In this document: positions 43,350 through 52,383 of the stretch, in pieces
How the letters are laid out: each line of letters starts with the position of its first letter
Numbering within the stretch: position 1 is the stretch's first letter
Source: Bacteroides sp. Marseille-P3684
GTDB taxonomy: Bacteria; Bacteroidota; Bacteroidia; Bacteroidales; Bacteroidaceae
Direction: 5' to 3'
DNA: 64,000 bases
Assembly (NCBI RefSeq): GCF_900291465.1
Contig: NZ_LT985808.1
Span: 1,253,871-1,317,870, forward strand
Made by a program: the position numbers and the translations under genes
The notes under the pieces: generated by a model
Database searches by the model: none
What the model saw: the letters and a program-made list of their open reading frames with translations, nothing else
What the model was told of the DNA's origin: nothing

Positions 43350-43970
43350 TCAGCAATAGGTTATCCGGTAGTTGCGACGTGGATGATTGCGGTCAAAAAA
43401 TACCAGCCCGATGTCGTAGAGGTCTACTGTGAATCCGGTGCGTTCGTCACGCTCTACCGCTTTCCACCACATCCGTCGGTCTTTATCTGCATGGATGGAT
43501 GGAATGATGAAAACCGAATGTTCTCCGGTAAGTGGCAAAGCTGCCTCAAATGCTTCCCTGAAAGCGTTGGTGCTGGAAATGAACAGAAAGTCCAGTTGCC
43601 GGCTGTCCCCCAAAGTCTGTTCCAACTCCTCGGTTGAGAACCCATGATCGTCGGGTATATTCCTGCAAACAGCATTCTTCCGTGCCAGAGACATGCTTTT
43701 CAAGCTCCTCCCGTCACTGTTTCCTGCTTCGATGATGCTGTCGGGAAGGAAGCGGTTGACCAGACGGAAGAGCAGCCGGTTGATTTTGAATGAACCGGAA
43801 GAGTATGGAGACTCACCGGGCAGTTGACCGATGGCTTCGTATGCGTAATAGGGGAGCCGTTCACGGAATACGTCGGTCAGCAATGCATATATATAAGGTG
43901 AATGAACGCCAAAACCCAGGCTTTGGCGCAAGCGGCAGACAGAAGCGAATATTTTGCGTAAGGATGTCAT
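43350..43970 (-). CDS. SAM-methyltransferase-like protein
   Basis: 206 residues from ATG 43970, the first Met after a stretch that looks like leader sequence (the frame is open to 44087). Residues about 15-30 have L-G-F-G-V-H-S-P-Y-I-Y. Near 80, S-I-I-E-A-G-N-S-D-G-R-S takes the place of a Rossmann motif-I loop but lacks the full E-x-G-x-G-x-G. L-D-F-L-F-I-S and V-F-I-I-P-S-I follow in a class I methyltransferase-like order. The degraded SAM loop makes activity doubtful. Fully conserved function is unknown. Confidence 0.65.
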   Translation of the reverse strand: MTSLRKIFASVCRLRQSLGFGVHSPYIYALLTDVFRERLPYYAYEAIGQLPGESPYSSGSFKINRLLFRLVNRFLPDSIIEAGNSDGRSLKSMSLARKNAVCRNIPDDHGFSTEELEQTLGDSRQLDFLFISSTNAFREAFEAALPLTGEHSVFIIPSIHADKDRRMWWKAVERDERTGFTVDLYDIGLVFFDRNHPRRNYRITYC

Positions 43971-44033
43971 GATGTTTCTTTTACCGGAAGCACGGACAGA
44001 TAAAAAGTCGCCTTGCCCGGTTCGCAAACATAA

Positions 44034-44075
44034 CAAAAAAAGCGTTGTACCGCAACGGGCACAACGCTTTTCTTT
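44034..44075 (-). terminator. Terminator of the TPR lipoprotein gene
   Basis: AGCGTTGT (44041-44048) and ACAACGCT (44061-44068) pair. Read on the minus strand the stem is followed by seven U. Confidence 0.85.
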
Positions 44076-44095
44076 ATCGAATGTCAAACAATGAC

Positions 44096-45799
44096 TTATT
44101 TCACGATGCTTTGGAACTCAGAGTTGGTTACATATTTAGCAAACTCAAGGTCAGTTGCAGCTTTCTTTGCCAAAGATGCATCTTTTGAAACGGCAGTCTT
44201 CAGGTTGCTGATTACCATGGCTGCATTGTTGGTGCGTGCACCGAGGATAGCCGACAGGTAAGCTGTGTAGGCGTCGGGGTTCTTCACACCTTCAAGTGTA
44301 GACTTGGCACGGTTGTAATCCTTTGTCAGGATTTGAGCCAATGCAGCACTGTTGGTCTTCACGTCGCCGAATGAAGTTACGGCTCTGTCATATTGACCGG
44401 CAGCAATGTAGTAGTTACCGAAAGCTTCGTCGAGACCGGCAGCACCGGCAGCCTTGCCAAGATAAGTCTCAGCGGCAGCCTTGTCACCCTTGATCAAGGA
44501 GATCAAGCCGAGGTTGGCGTTGGCTTCAGCAGCAGAAGCGTTCTTTTGGAGAGCGGTCTTGAAGTAGTTTTCAGCTTCATCAAACTTACCAGCCTGGTAA
44601 GCCAGCTCACCCAAGTTGTTGTAAGCACGGTAGTCTGCAGGGAAACGGTCGGTTGTAGTCTTGTAGATAGCTTCTTTTTCAGCAGCGCTGTCTACCAATG
44701 TGGCAGCATAGAGAAGCTCCTCTACGCTGAGTACTTGCGGTTCGCTCTTGAACGCAGCCAGGATTTCATCATCTGAACGGCCAATCAATTGGTAGTTCAA
44801 GGTCAGGCGTGCACGACGCAATTGCGGGAGGATCTCATCAGCCAGGTTCTTGAATACAGAAGAGATGTTCTTGATTTCAGCCTCGCGTTGTTCGGGGTCT
44901 TGATACATGGAGAGCACGCGCAAGATAAGGTCCTTATCCTGGATGTTTGATTTGGAAACCAATTCCTGGAAGCCTTCCCAGTCTTGTGCGGTGTATTTGG
45001 CGTCAACATTGGTTTCAATCTTTTCTTTCTTCAACTGTTTGTTGAGGTAGTTCTCGGTGTTCTTCTGACGTTGAGCAGCCAGTTTGTCGTTCAGTTCCAG
45101 ACCACCATCAGGTGAAGCATAAGCAGAGATTTCGATGTTTTCCATCAATTTGCCCTTTTGGTCTTCCTTGACGTTCTTCAGCATTTCGTTGAAAGCTTTC
45201 AGAGAGTCGGACTTCAACTCGCTGGCACGCAGGTTGGCCTGTTGGATCAAGAACATGATGTTGGCATTCTTGGCTTGTTTGATGACACGTTGGAAAGCGT
45301 CTTCACCGTTGGTCGTGTTGGCGTTTGCCAAAGTGTTCTTCACCAGTTCGGAAGTTGCAATCACACCGTCAGCGATTTTCACTGCCGGGATGGTCACGGT
45401 CTTTTTGCCTACTTTGGCATCAAACTCCAGATAGAGTTCCGATTTAGCCATTTCAGGCACATAGTCGAAAGAAGTCTGCATGGTGTAGTTTCCACCGGCT
45501 TTGTAGTAAATGGTCTGGTCGTTGCCTTTTACTTTCTCACCTTGGAAGGTGGCAGGTTGTCCTTTGGCTTCACCACCATCCCAGCGGAGTACCGGAGTTA
45601 CTGTTACGACAGCTTTTTTCTTAAAATACTTTTCGGGGAATTTACCATTGATGGTCACATCCACTTTACCTCCGACAGCCTCTAGTACTTGAGGAGTCGT
45701 CGTGAAATAGTCAGATGACAATTCACCCATTTTGCCGCTACATGAAGAGAGCGCAAAAACCAATACCATTAGAAATGGCAAATAGAGTTTTTTAATCAT
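44096..45799 (-). CDS. TPR/OmpA-like outer-membrane lipoprotein
   Basis: 567 residues. Lipobox L-S-S-C (Cys20). Residues about 30-150 form beta-strand repeats. About 200-345 is a domain with A-Y-A-S-P-D-G, R-Q-K-N-T-E-N-Y-L, D-W-E-G-F-Q-E-L-V and L-R-R-A-R-L-T-L-N-Y. It resembles, motif by motif, the N-terminal domain of the DUF3575 protein at 477-1736. From about 385 TPR motifs follow (A-Y-N-N-L-G-E-L-A-Y-Q-A-G, A-E-A-N-A-N-L-G-L-I). The promoter is textbook (next entry), suggesting strong expression. It is probably a structural link between outer membrane and peptidoglycan (inference). Confidence 0.8.
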   Translation of the reverse strand: MIKKLYLPFLMVLVFALSSCSGKMGELSSDYFTTTPQVLEAVGGKVDVTINGKFPEKYFKKKAVVTVTPVLRWDGGEAKGQPATFQGEKVKGNDQTIYYKAGGNYTMQTSFDYVPEMAKSELYLEFDAKVGKKTVTIPAVKIADGVIATSELVKNTLANANTTNGEDAFQRVIKQAKNANIMFLIQQANLRASELKSDSLKAFNEMLKNVKEDQKGKLMENIEISAYASPDGGLELNDKLAAQRQKNTENYLNKQLKKEKIETNVDAKYTAQDWEGFQELVSKSNIQDKDLILRVLSMYQDPEQREAEIKNISSVFKNLADEILPQLRRARLTLNYQLIGRSDDEILAAFKSEPQVLSVEELLYAATLVDSAAEKEAIYKTTTDRFPADYRAYNNLGELAYQAGKFDEAENYFKTALQKNASAAEANANLGLISLIKGDKAAAETYLGKAAGAAGLDEAFGNYYIAAGQYDRAVTSFGDVKTNSAALAQILTKDYNRAKSTLEGVKNPDAYTAYLSAILGARTNNAAMVISNLKTAVSKDASLAKKAATDLEFAKYVTNSEFQSIVK

Positions 45800-45847
45800 A
45801 ACACGTTAAACTTAGTTATTTAGATAATAGTCTTACATAAAGTAGTG

Positions 45848-45880
45848 CAAAGATATAAAATCCGTGTTCGATAGAACAAA
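45848..45880 (-). promoter_or_regulatory. Promoter of the TPR lipoprotein gene
   Basis: Read on the minus strand: TTTG (45880-45877), 21 bp spacer, TATCTTTG (45855-45848). This is a full match to the Bacteroides -33/-7 consensus, the best in the window, about 50 bp before the start codon. Confidence 0.85.
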
Positions 45881-46054
45881 AGGGACTTAATTTTTTTACT
45901 TCAATCTTTATTTTGTGGTATAAGGAATCTTAAAATGCGTCTTTTTTCCTTTAGTTTATGTTCAAAGCGGCTTGATGTCGTCACTTTTAGGGTACTTTGG
46001 AGAAAACTGAAGTCCGGTATTTGGAGGTCTCAAAGGAGTCTTTTCGCCTGATTT

Positions 46055-46219
46055 TTACTGACGGCAATAGCTCCCATTTGTTTTGAAGGCTCTGGTTTTG
46101 TTCGCCTTTTTTACAATCTCCGGTCTGTCTGTTCCCGAAGTCTCCGGTGATGGCGGAGGTTCTGTTGTTTGTCCGGGGATTTTCTTGGGCGAAAGTATGT
46201 CAGGGGTGTTCGTTTTCAT
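46055..46219 (-). CDS. Possible small Pro/Thr-rich ORF overlapping the xerD end
   Basis: 54 codons beginning in the last codons of xerD in another frame (M-K-T-N-T-P-D-I-L-S) and rich in Pro, Thr, Lys and Glu. There is no known family, no clear ribosome site and no signal. It could be translated by coupling to xerD or be chance. Kept only as a candidate. Confidence 0.25.
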   Translation of the reverse strand: MKTNTPDILSPKKIPGQTTEPPPSPETSGTDRPEIVKKANKTRAFKTNGSYCRQ

Positions 46220-47159
46220 CGTTGTTCTTTCGGAGGTTACGGGGGTGATGCTCAAGGATTGCTTCGCGAAGCATGCTGCGGTCGATGTGCGTGTAGATTT
46301 CCGTAGTGCCTATGGATTCGTGTCCCAGCATCATTTGGATGGCACGCAAGTTGGCTCCACCTTCCAGCAGATGGGTGGCGAAAGAATGGCGGAAGGTATG
46401 GGGGCTGACCGTCTTATGTATGCCTGCCTCTTCCACCAGCAGCTTGATGAAGTGAAATACTGTGATGCGGGAAAGCTTTGTGCCACGGCGGAAACTCAGG
46501 AAGACAAAGTCTTCGTGTCCGGGCTTGATATTGTCCATTGCCGAACGTTGTTCCAGGTAGAGTTGCAGCTCATTGATGGCCCGTTGGGAAATGGGAACCA
46601 GACGCTGCTTGCTCCCCTTTCCTTCCACGCGCAGAAAGCCTTCGTCGAAATAGAGGTCTGAAAGGCGGAGAGAGCAGACTTCCGAGACCCGGAGCCCGCA
46701 GCTGTAGAGTGTCTCGATGAGGGCACGGTCGCGCTGGCCTTCCGTCTTTGACAAGTCGATGGCGCCCTGGATGCGATCAATCTCTTCCACCGTCAGCACG
46801 TCGGGCAGGTGCATGCCCAGTTGGGGGGATTCGAGCAAGGTGGTCGGGTCATCGTCTATGTAGTCTTCCAGAACGAGGAAACGGTAGAAGGAGCGGATGC
46901 CTGAGAGGATGCGTGCCTGTGAACGTGGATGGATGCCGATGTCTTTCAGTCCGGCAGCAAAATGATGGAGGTCTTCGAGGGTGACGTCGAACACATGGAT
47001 ATCTTCTAAAGTCAGATAGGACAGGAGCTTGTCCAAGTCGGTCAGATAGGCTTCTATGGTGTTTGCCGACAATGATTTTTCAAGTTGCAGATACTGTTTA
47101 TATTTCCTAATGAGGAGGTTGTTTTGCTCCTTCTTATCGATTTTTTCCTTGCATTCCAT
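46200..47159 (-). CDS. xerD: Tyrosine recombinase XerD
   Basis: 319 residues. The N-terminal SAM-like core-binding domain (Y-K-Q-Y-L-Q-L-E-K-S-L-S-A-N-T) is followed by the catalytic domain. The active residues are visible in S-C-G-L-R-V-S-E (Arg), V-E-G-K-G-S-K-Q-R (Lys), H-T-F-R-H-S-F-A-T-H-L (His, Arg), L-G-H-E-S-I (His) and I-Y-T-H-I-D (Tyr). With XerC it resolves chromosome dimers at dif. No dif-like site was recognised nearby. The gene faces aroQ divergently, 70 bp apart. Confidence 0.93.
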   Translation of the reverse strand: MECKEKIDKKEQNNLLIRKYKQYLQLEKSLSANTIEAYLTDLDKLLSYLTLEDIHVFDVTLEDLHHFAAGLKDIGIHPRSQARILSGIRSFYRFLVLEDYIDDDPTTLLESPQLGMHLPDVLTVEEIDRIQGAIDLSKTEGQRDRALIETLYSCGLRVSEVCSLRLSDLYFDEGFLRVEGKGSKQRLVPISQRAINELQLYLEQRSAMDNIKPGHEDFVFLSFRRGTKLSRITVFHFIKLLVEEAGIHKTVSPHTFRHSFATHLLEGGANLRAIQMMLGHESIGTTEIYTHIDRSMLREAILEHHPRNLRKNNDENEHP

Positions 47160-47169
47160 TTCTTTTTCC

Positions 47170-47177
47170 TAACTTTG
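47170..47177 (+). promoter_or_regulatory. -7 box TAACTTTG for the aroQ-pyk unit
   Basis: Exact TAnnTTTG, about 53 bp upstream of aroQ in the 70-bp gap to xerD. No clear -33 box. Confidence 0.55.
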
Positions 47178-47229
47178 TACCCAAATTTTCTTCTGCAAAA
47201 ATAGAACAAAACTCCAAAGTAGACAGGCA

Positions 47230-47661
47230 ATGAAAATACAAATTATCAACGGCCCTAACATAAATTTATTGGGCAAACGCGAGCCTTCCATCTACGGCGC
47301 GGTTTCGTTTGATACTTATTTGGAACAACTACGCCAACGCTACCCCGACATCGAGTTGGACTATTACCAATCGAATGTGGAAGGGGAACTCATCAACAAA
47401 CTTCATGAAACGGGTTTCGATTATGACGGTATTGTGCTCAATGCCGGCGCTTATACCCATACATCGATTGCATTGCAGGACGCCATTCGCGCCATTACGG
47501 CACCGGTGGTGGAGGTACATATATCTAATGTACACCGTCGGGAAGAGTTCCGCCACAAGTCGATGATATCCTGTGCTTGCCTCGGAGTCATCTGTGGCTT
47601 CGGGCTCAATTCTTACCGGCTTGCCATTGAGGCGTTGCTGGATTCCTGCCCGACAAAATGA
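47230..47661 (+). CDS. aroQ: Type II 3-dehydroquinate dehydratase
   Basis: 143 residues, standard length. I-I-N-G-P-N-I-N-L-L-G-K-R-E-P (residues 4-18), the flexible lid with Y-G after it, Q-S-N-V-E-G-E-L-I-N (about 48-57), N-A-G-A-Y-T-H-T-S (about 75-83) and V-H-I-S-N-V-H-R-R-E (about 97-106) are all present. These carry the catalytic Tyr, Asn and His. It dehydrates 3-dehydroquinate in the shikimate pathway. It is 30 bp upstream of pyk. Confidence 0.97.
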   Translation: MKIQIINGPNINLLGKREPSIYGAVSFDTYLEQLRQRYPDIELDYYQSNVEGELINKLHETGFDYDGIVLNAGAYTHTSIALQDAIRAITAPVVEVHISNVHRREEFRHKSMISCACLGVICGFGLNSYRLAIEALLDSCPTK

Positions 47662-47691
47662 ATCTATAAAAACGAGATATACGAAAAACCT

Positions 47692-49164
47692 ATGATGCTA
47701 AAAAAGACCAAAATCGTAGCGTCAATTTCCGATTTGCGCTGCGAGGAAGATTTTATCAGAGACTTGTTTAACGCCGGCATGAATGTCGTCCGTATGAATA
47801 CGGCACATGCCAGCCGCGAAGGATTCGAAAAGCTGATTGCCAATGTGCGGAAGGTTTCGAACCGAATCGCCATATTGATGGATACCAAAGGCCCGGAAGT
47901 GCGTACGACCGACCTTGCCGGGGGAGAACCCATTGCCTTTACAACGGGTGACCGGGTGAAAGTGACCGGTAATCCGGGCAAGGAGACGAACCGTGAATGT
48001 ATCTCCGTGTCCTATACTAACTTCGTGCATGACTTGAATGTCGGAGAGACCATCCTGATTGACGATGGTGACTTGGAACTTTCGGTGATTGCAAAGGACG
48101 AAGCTGCCAATGAGCTGACTTGCGAGGTGAAGAATGAGGCAACCTTGGGCAACCACAAGAGTGTCAATGTTCCCGGTGTCCGCATCAACCTGCCTTCGCT
48201 CACGGAGAAGGACCGCAACAACATCCTCTATGCCATCGAGAAAGATATAGACTTCATTGCTCACTCTTTTGTGCGCAACAAGCAGGATGTGCTCGATATC
48301 CGCAAGATTCTGCACGAGCACAACAGCCGCATCAAAATCATTGCCAAAATCGAGAATCAGGAAGGTGTGGACAACATCGACGAAATCATCGAGGTGGCTG
48401 ACGGTATCATGGTGGCACGTGGCGACCTGGGTATCGAGGTTCCGCAAGAACGCATACCGGGTATCCAGCGTGTATTGATCCGGAAGTGTGTCATGGCACG
48501 CAAACCGGTCATCGTCGCTACCCAGATGCTTCATACGATGATCAAGAATCCGCGTCCGACCCGTGCTGAAGTGACGGACATTGCCAATGCCATCTATTAT
48601 CGTACGGATGCCTTGATGCTGAGCGGAGAGACTGCCTATGGCAAATATCCGGTGGAAGCGGTGAAGACCATGGCGAAGATTGCCGCACAGGCTGAAATAG
48701 ACAAACTCTCGGAGAACGATATCCCCATTCCACTTGAAGATAACTGCGATGTGACCGAGTTCCTCGCCAAGCAGGCTGTCAAGGCTACGGAAAAAATGAA
48801 CATCGGTGCCATCATCACCGACAGTTTCAGTGGATATACGGCACGCAACCTGGCTGCCTTCCGTGGTAAGAACCCGGTGCTTGCCATCTGCTACAATGAG
48901 AAGACCATGCGCCACCTGGCATTGTCCTACGGAGTGGAGGCCATCTACATGCCGGAACAGCCCAACGGACAGGCATACTATTTTGCCGCGTTGCACAAGC
49001 TGTTGCAGGATGGTGTCATCCGTGAAAATGAGATGGTGGCTTACCTTAGCGGTGGCAAGCAGGGCACTCATACCTCTTACCTGGAAATCAACCAGGTGGG
49101 TGACGTGCTGAAGTATGCCGAGGACGACGAATACATCCTTCCGAACCGGAACAGATATCTGTAA
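47692..49164 (+). CDS. pyk: Pyruvate kinase
   Basis: 490 residues. The barrel and B domains show M-N-V-V-R-M-N-T-A-H (active-site Arg and Asn), D-T-K-G-P-E-V-R-T and K-I-E-N-Q-E-G-V-D-N-I-D-E-I. The family signature is M-V-A-R-G-D-L-G-I-E-V-P, followed by K-P-V-I-V-A-T-Q-M-L and R-A-E-V-T-D-I-A-N-A-I (where A-N-A-I precedes the loop), then the C-terminal allosteric domain. It converts phosphoenolpyruvate and ADP to pyruvate and ATP. The second Met (47695) is an equal start candidate. Confidence 0.96.
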   Translation: MMLKKTKIVASISDLRCEEDFIRDLFNAGMNVVRMNTAHASREGFEKLIANVRKVSNRIAILMDTKGPEVRTTDLAGGEPIAFTTGDRVKVTGNPGKETNRECISVSYTNFVHDLNVGETILIDDGDLELSVIAKDEAANELTCEVKNEATLGNHKSVNVPGVRINLPSLTEKDRNNILYAIEKDIDFIAHSFVRNKQDVLDIRKILHEHNSRIKIIAKIENQEGVDNIDEIIEVADGIMVARGDLGIEVPQERIPGIQRVLIRKCVMARKPVIVATQMLHTMIKNPRPTRAEVTDIANAIYYRTDALMLSGETAYGKYPVEAVKTMAKIAAQAEIDKLSENDIPIPLEDNCDVTEFLAKQAVKATEKMNIGAIITDSFSGYTARNLAAFRGKNPVLAICYNEKTMRHLALSYGVEAIYMPEQPNGQAYYFAALHKLLQDGVIRENEMVAYLSGGKQGTHTSYLEINQVGDVLKYAEDDEYILPNRNRYL

Positions 49165-49181
49165 AGTAAATCCTGAGACTT

Positions 49182-49814
49182 ATGGATGAATCCATTGAAC
49201 GCTATATCCTGGACCACATTGACGACGAAGGTGACTATCTGCGTGCACTCTACCGGGACACGCACGTGAAGCTGCTCCGTCCGCGTATGGCTTCCGGGCA
49301 TTTGCAGGGACGCATGCTCAAGATGTTCGTGCGCATGATACGTCCGCGACAGATTATCGAGATAGGGACGTACAGCGGCTATTCCGCACTTTGTCTGGCC
49401 GAAGGGCTGGAGGAAGGCGGAATGGTGCATACGTTCGAAATCAACGATGAGCAGGAGGATTTCACCCGTCCGTGGCTGGAAGGTTCACCGTATGCCGACA
49501 GGATCAAGTTCCATATAGGCGATGCGCTGGAACTGGTGCCACGCCTGGACCTGCATTGTGACATGGCGTTCATGGACGGTAACAAACGCAACTACATCGA
49601 CTACTATGAGATGTTGTTGCCTCGGCTCCCTTCCGGTGGATATATTCTGGCTGACAATACCCTGTGGGACGGGCATGTGCTGGAACAGGCACAACCGTCA
49701 GACCGTCAGACCATCGGTATACAGGCGTTCAATGACCTGGTCGCTGTCGACAACCGGGTGGAGAAGGTGATTCTTCCATTGCGGGACGGGCTGACCATCA
49801 TCCGTAAAAAATGA
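49182..49814 (+). CDS. O-methyltransferase, class I SAM-dependent
   Basis: 210 residues. I-I-E-I-G-T-Y-S-G-Y-S-A-L-C-L-A (residues about 61-76) is the SAM-binding motif of catechol-type (Methyltransf_3) enzymes. H-T-F-E-I-N-D-E follows, and D-M-A-F-M-D-G-N-K-R-N-Y with the metal/substrate Asp near 128. G-G-Y-I-L-A-D-N-T-L-W-D-G also fits. The substrate is unknown. It sits 17 bp after pyk and upstream of rbfA. Confidence 0.9.
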   Translation: MDESIERYILDHIDDEGDYLRALYRDTHVKLLRPRMASGHLQGRMLKMFVRMIRPRQIIEIGTYSGYSALCLAEGLEEGGMVHTFEINDEQEDFTRPWLEGSPYADRIKFHIGDALELVPRLDLHCDMAFMDGNKRNYIDYYEMLLPRLPSGGYILADNTLWDGHVLEQAQPSDRQTIGIQAFNDLVAVDNRVEKVILPLRDGLTIIRKK

Positions 49815-49821
49815 ATATCAC

Positions 49822-49902
49822 AGTTGACAAGTGGACGAGTCTACAAACGGGATAAGGCTTTTCTGTCAGTGAAAGGATTATCGGCTTGTCTGCTTGCCAA
49901 CT
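49822..49902. repeat. Imperfect inverted repeat with octamer units upstream of rbfA
   Basis: Bases 49822-49839 (AGTTGACAAGTGGACGAG) and 49885-49902 pair at 14 of 18 positions. The left arm is itself periodic: AGTTGACA, AGTGGACG, AGTCTACA. It fills the only sizeable gap (109 bp) in the aroQ to LolE run and may act as a processing or attenuation hairpin. Confidence 0.5.
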
Positions 49903-49923
49903 GATTTAAATACCTTAGTATAT

Positions 49924-50259
49924 ATGGAAACAACCAGACAGAACAAAATCGCGCGCTTGCTTCAGAAGGAGTTGAGCGACATCTTCCAGAAACAGACCCA
50001 GGCGATGGGAGGCGTGCTGGTGTCGGTGAGCGTCGTACGCATCAGTCCTGACATGAGTGTGGCACGTGCTTACCTGAGCATCTTCCCTTCGGACCGCGGA
50101 CAGGAAATTCTGGACAATATCAATGCTCACGCCAAAGCCATCCGCTTCGAACTGGGCAACCGTGTCCGCCATCAGCTGCGCATCATTCCTGAATTGCGCT
50201 TCTTCATCGATGATTCATTGGATTACCTGGAGAAGATTGATGAGCTGTTGAAAGAATGA
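49924..50259 (+). CDS. rbfA: Ribosome-binding factor A
   Basis: 111 residues from ATG 49924; an upstream in-frame ATG at 49894 adds 10 residues without family match. It shows R-Q-N-K-I-A-R-L-L-Q-K-E-L-S-D-I-F, V-S-V-V-R-I-S-P-D-M-S-V-A-R-A-Y-L-S and L-R-I-I-P-E-L-R-F-F-I-D-D-S, the KH-like fold of RbfA. It matures the 16S rRNA 5' end in the small subunit. Its stop overlaps the next start (ATGA). Confidence 0.95.
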   Translation: METTRQNKIARLLQKELSDIFQKQTQAMGGVLVSVSVVRISPDMSVARAYLSIFPSDRGQEILDNINAHAKAIRFELGNRVRHQLRIIPELRFFIDDSLDYLEKIDELLKE

Positions 50260-51482
50260 ATCTGCCCTTTTACATTGCGAAGAGGTATCTCTTCTCAAAG
50301 AAGTCGCACCATGCCATCAACATCATTTCCGGCATTTCCGTCTGTGGTGTAGCACTTGCCACATTGGCACTGGTGTGCACCCTGTCGGTGTTCAACGGAT
50401 TTCAGGAACTGGTGGCAGGTTTCTTCACCTCGTTCGACCCGGAGCTGAAAATCACGGTCAAGGAGGGCAAGGTGTTCGATTCGCAGGATGAGCGGCTTGC
50501 CCGTGTCAAGGCATTGCCCGATGTAGACGTGTTCACCTGTACCTTGGAGGAGAATGCCATGGTGCAGTATAAAAACAAGCAGGCGATGGTGACACTGAAG
50601 GGGGTGGAAGACAACTTTGAGCAGCTGGTCGCCATCGACAGTATTCTGTACGGTCGGGGGAAGTTCATGCTCCATGATGAAGTGGCGGATTACGGGATTC
50701 CTGGCATTCAGCTGACTTCGGTCTTGGGCTCCGGCCTTGCTTTCGTCGACCCGTTGGAGGTCTATGCTCCCAAACGGAACGCCAAGGTCAATCTGGCGAA
50801 CCCGTCGGCTAGTTTCAACCGTTCCTATCTCTATTCACCCGGAGTGGCTTTCATTGTCAACCAGCAGAAATACGACGATGCCTACATCCTGGTGTCACTC
50901 GATTTTGCGCGGCGTCTCTTCGACTATACCACAGAGGTGTCTGCCGTGGAACTGAAGTTGCGTCCGGGCAGTTCGACTGGAAAAGTCAAAGAGGAAATCA
51001 GTCGCATCCTGGGGGATGGCTTCGTGGTGGCAGACCGCTATGAGCAGCAGGCCGACGTATTCCGTATTATGGAGATAGAGAAGCTGATTTCCTACCTCTT
51101 CCTGACCTTCATCCTGATGATTGCCTGCTTCAATGTGATTGGCTCACTCTCCATGCTGATTATCGACAAGAAGCGGGATGTCGCTACCCTGCGCAACCTG
51201 GGAGCGAGCGATCACCTGATTGTGCGTATCTTCCTCTTTGAAGGACGCATGATTTCGCTTATCGGTGCGGTCATCGGTATCGTTCTCGGACTGGCTCTCT
51301 GCTACATCCAACAGCGTTTCGGACTGCTCACTCTGGGGGGCTCGACCGACAATTTCGTCGTGGATGCCTATCCGGTCAGCGTGCATGCTTCCGATGTCTT
51401 GCTGGTGTTTGTTACCGTGGTCGTTGTCGGCTTTCTTTCAGTCTGGTATCCGGTGCGTTACCTCAGCCGGCGTCTGCTTTGA
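50256..51482 (+). CDS. LolE/LolC-like ABC permease (FtsX family)
   Basis: 408 residues. A membrane helix near 20-45 carries the entry motif S-K-K-S-H-H-A-I-N-I-I-S-G-I-S-V, characteristic of LolC/E. A large periplasmic domain (about 50-265) precedes three C-terminal helices, with N-V-I-G-S-L-S-M-L-I-I-D-K-K-R-D-V-A-T-L-R-N-L-G in between (coupling loop region). With a LolD-like ATPase it would release lipoproteins from the inner membrane. The ATPase at 37517-38170 is a candidate partner. It is translationally coupled to rbfA. Confidence 0.9.
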   Translation: MNLPFYIAKRYLFSKKSHHAINIISGISVCGVALATLALVCTLSVFNGFQELVAGFFTSFDPELKITVKEGKVFDSQDERLARVKALPDVDVFTCTLEENAMVQYKNKQAMVTLKGVEDNFEQLVAIDSILYGRGKFMLHDEVADYGIPGIQLTSVLGSGLAFVDPLEVYAPKRNAKVNLANPSASFNRSYLYSPGVAFIVNQQKYDDAYILVSLDFARRLFDYTTEVSAVELKLRPGSSTGKVKEEISRILGDGFVVADRYEQQADVFRIMEIEKLISYLFLTFILMIACFNVIGSLSMLIIDKKRDVATLRNLGASDHLIVRIFLFEGRMISLIGAVIGIVLGLALCYIQQRFGLLTLGGSTDNFVVDAYPVSVHASDVLLVFVTVVVVGFLSVWYPVRYLSRRLL

Positions 51483-51504
51483 GAGGGGATGTCGTATTGG
51501 GCGT

Positions 51505-52365
51505 TTATGAATCCTGTGGCAGGCACTGTGTGAAGTAGGTCAGTGCCAGGTCCAGCGAACCGTGCCAATAGTTCCAGTCATGACCTCCTGACCTGACGCG
51601 CATCTGGTAGCCGATGCCTTGCCGGCGGAAAGCCTTGACCAGGTCCATGTTCCCTTCCAGGGTGAAATCCTGGTCTCCACAATCCACAAACCATCGGACG
51701 GTCTTCCATGCCTGTACCTGTTGCGAGGAGGCGTTCTCTATCGTCCGGATTGGATTATGGTCCTCCACCACCTGTTGCCGCCATTCTGCTGACGGGTCGT
51801 TTTTCAGGAATTCGAGAGGTTGGCGTCGGAGGTATCCGCTCATGTCGAACACCATGCTGAACAGTTCGGGGTGATGCAGCCCATAGGCTACGGCAGCCCC
51901 ACCTCCCATGGAGAAACCAGCCACGCCGCGGTGATTGCGGTCGGCTTTTACCCGATAAGTGCGCTCGATGTAGGGAATAAGTTCCCGGAAAAAGTAGTCT
52001 TCATAGGTCCAATGAGGCGCATTGAACCAAATCATGTTGTCCTTGCAGGCTTCCGGACAGACAATAATCATTTCCTCCATTTCTTTCCGTGCCACCAGGC
52101 TGTCCACGACGGCCTGCAACCGTCCGTTCTCTTCCCATTCCGTGTGGTGGCACCCTCCGCCATGCAGCAGGTAGAGCACCGGATAGGTCCGTTCCTTTTG
52201 GAAATCATAACTTGCCGGGAGGCAGACGGAGTATTCCCGTTCCGTAATTCCCTGCAACAACTTGCAGGGCATCACCCGACGTTCAATCCGACATCCTGCC
52301 GACAAATTGACGGTCAGCAGGAAGGCTGTCAGAAAAGCCAGAAACAATTTGGATGAGCAATTCAT
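51505..52365 (-). CDS. Secreted esterase, alpha/beta-hydrolase (EstD/Fes-like)
   Basis: 286 residues from ATG 52365 (M-N-C-S-S-K-L-F-L-A-F); ATG 52383 adds six. The signal peptide ends near L-S-A-G. H-G-G-G-C-H-H-T-E-W is an oxyanion region. The nucleophile elbow is G-F-S-M-G-G-G (about 143-149), with D-C-G-D-Q-D-F and G-G-H-D-W-N-Y-W providing the acid and histidine. It resembles tributyrin/feruloyl-type CE1 esterases. The substrate is not predictable, but such enzymes often act on acylated polysaccharide. It is convergent with the LolE-like gene. Confidence 0.8.
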   Translation of the reverse strand: MNCSSKLFLAFLTAFLLTVNLSAGCRIERRVMPCKLLQGITEREYSVCLPASYDFQKERTYPVLYLLHGGGCHHTEWEENGRLQAVVDSLVARKEMEEMIIVCPEACKDNMIWFNAPHWTYEDYFFRELIPYIERTYRVKADRNHRGVAGFSMGGGAAVAYGLHHPELFSMVFDMSGYLRRQPLEFLKNDPSAEWRQQVVEDHNPIRTIENASSQQVQAWKTVRWFVDCGDQDFTLEGNMDLVKAFRRQGIGYQMRVRSGGHDWNYWHGSLDLALTYFTQCLPQDS

Positions 52366-52383
52366 AGATGTTGAGAGATTCAT

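Noticed and set aside
46200-47159. dif site or integrative element near xerD
   Set aside because: No dif-like palindrome, attachment repeat or phage gene is seen; the gene looks like the housekeeping copy.
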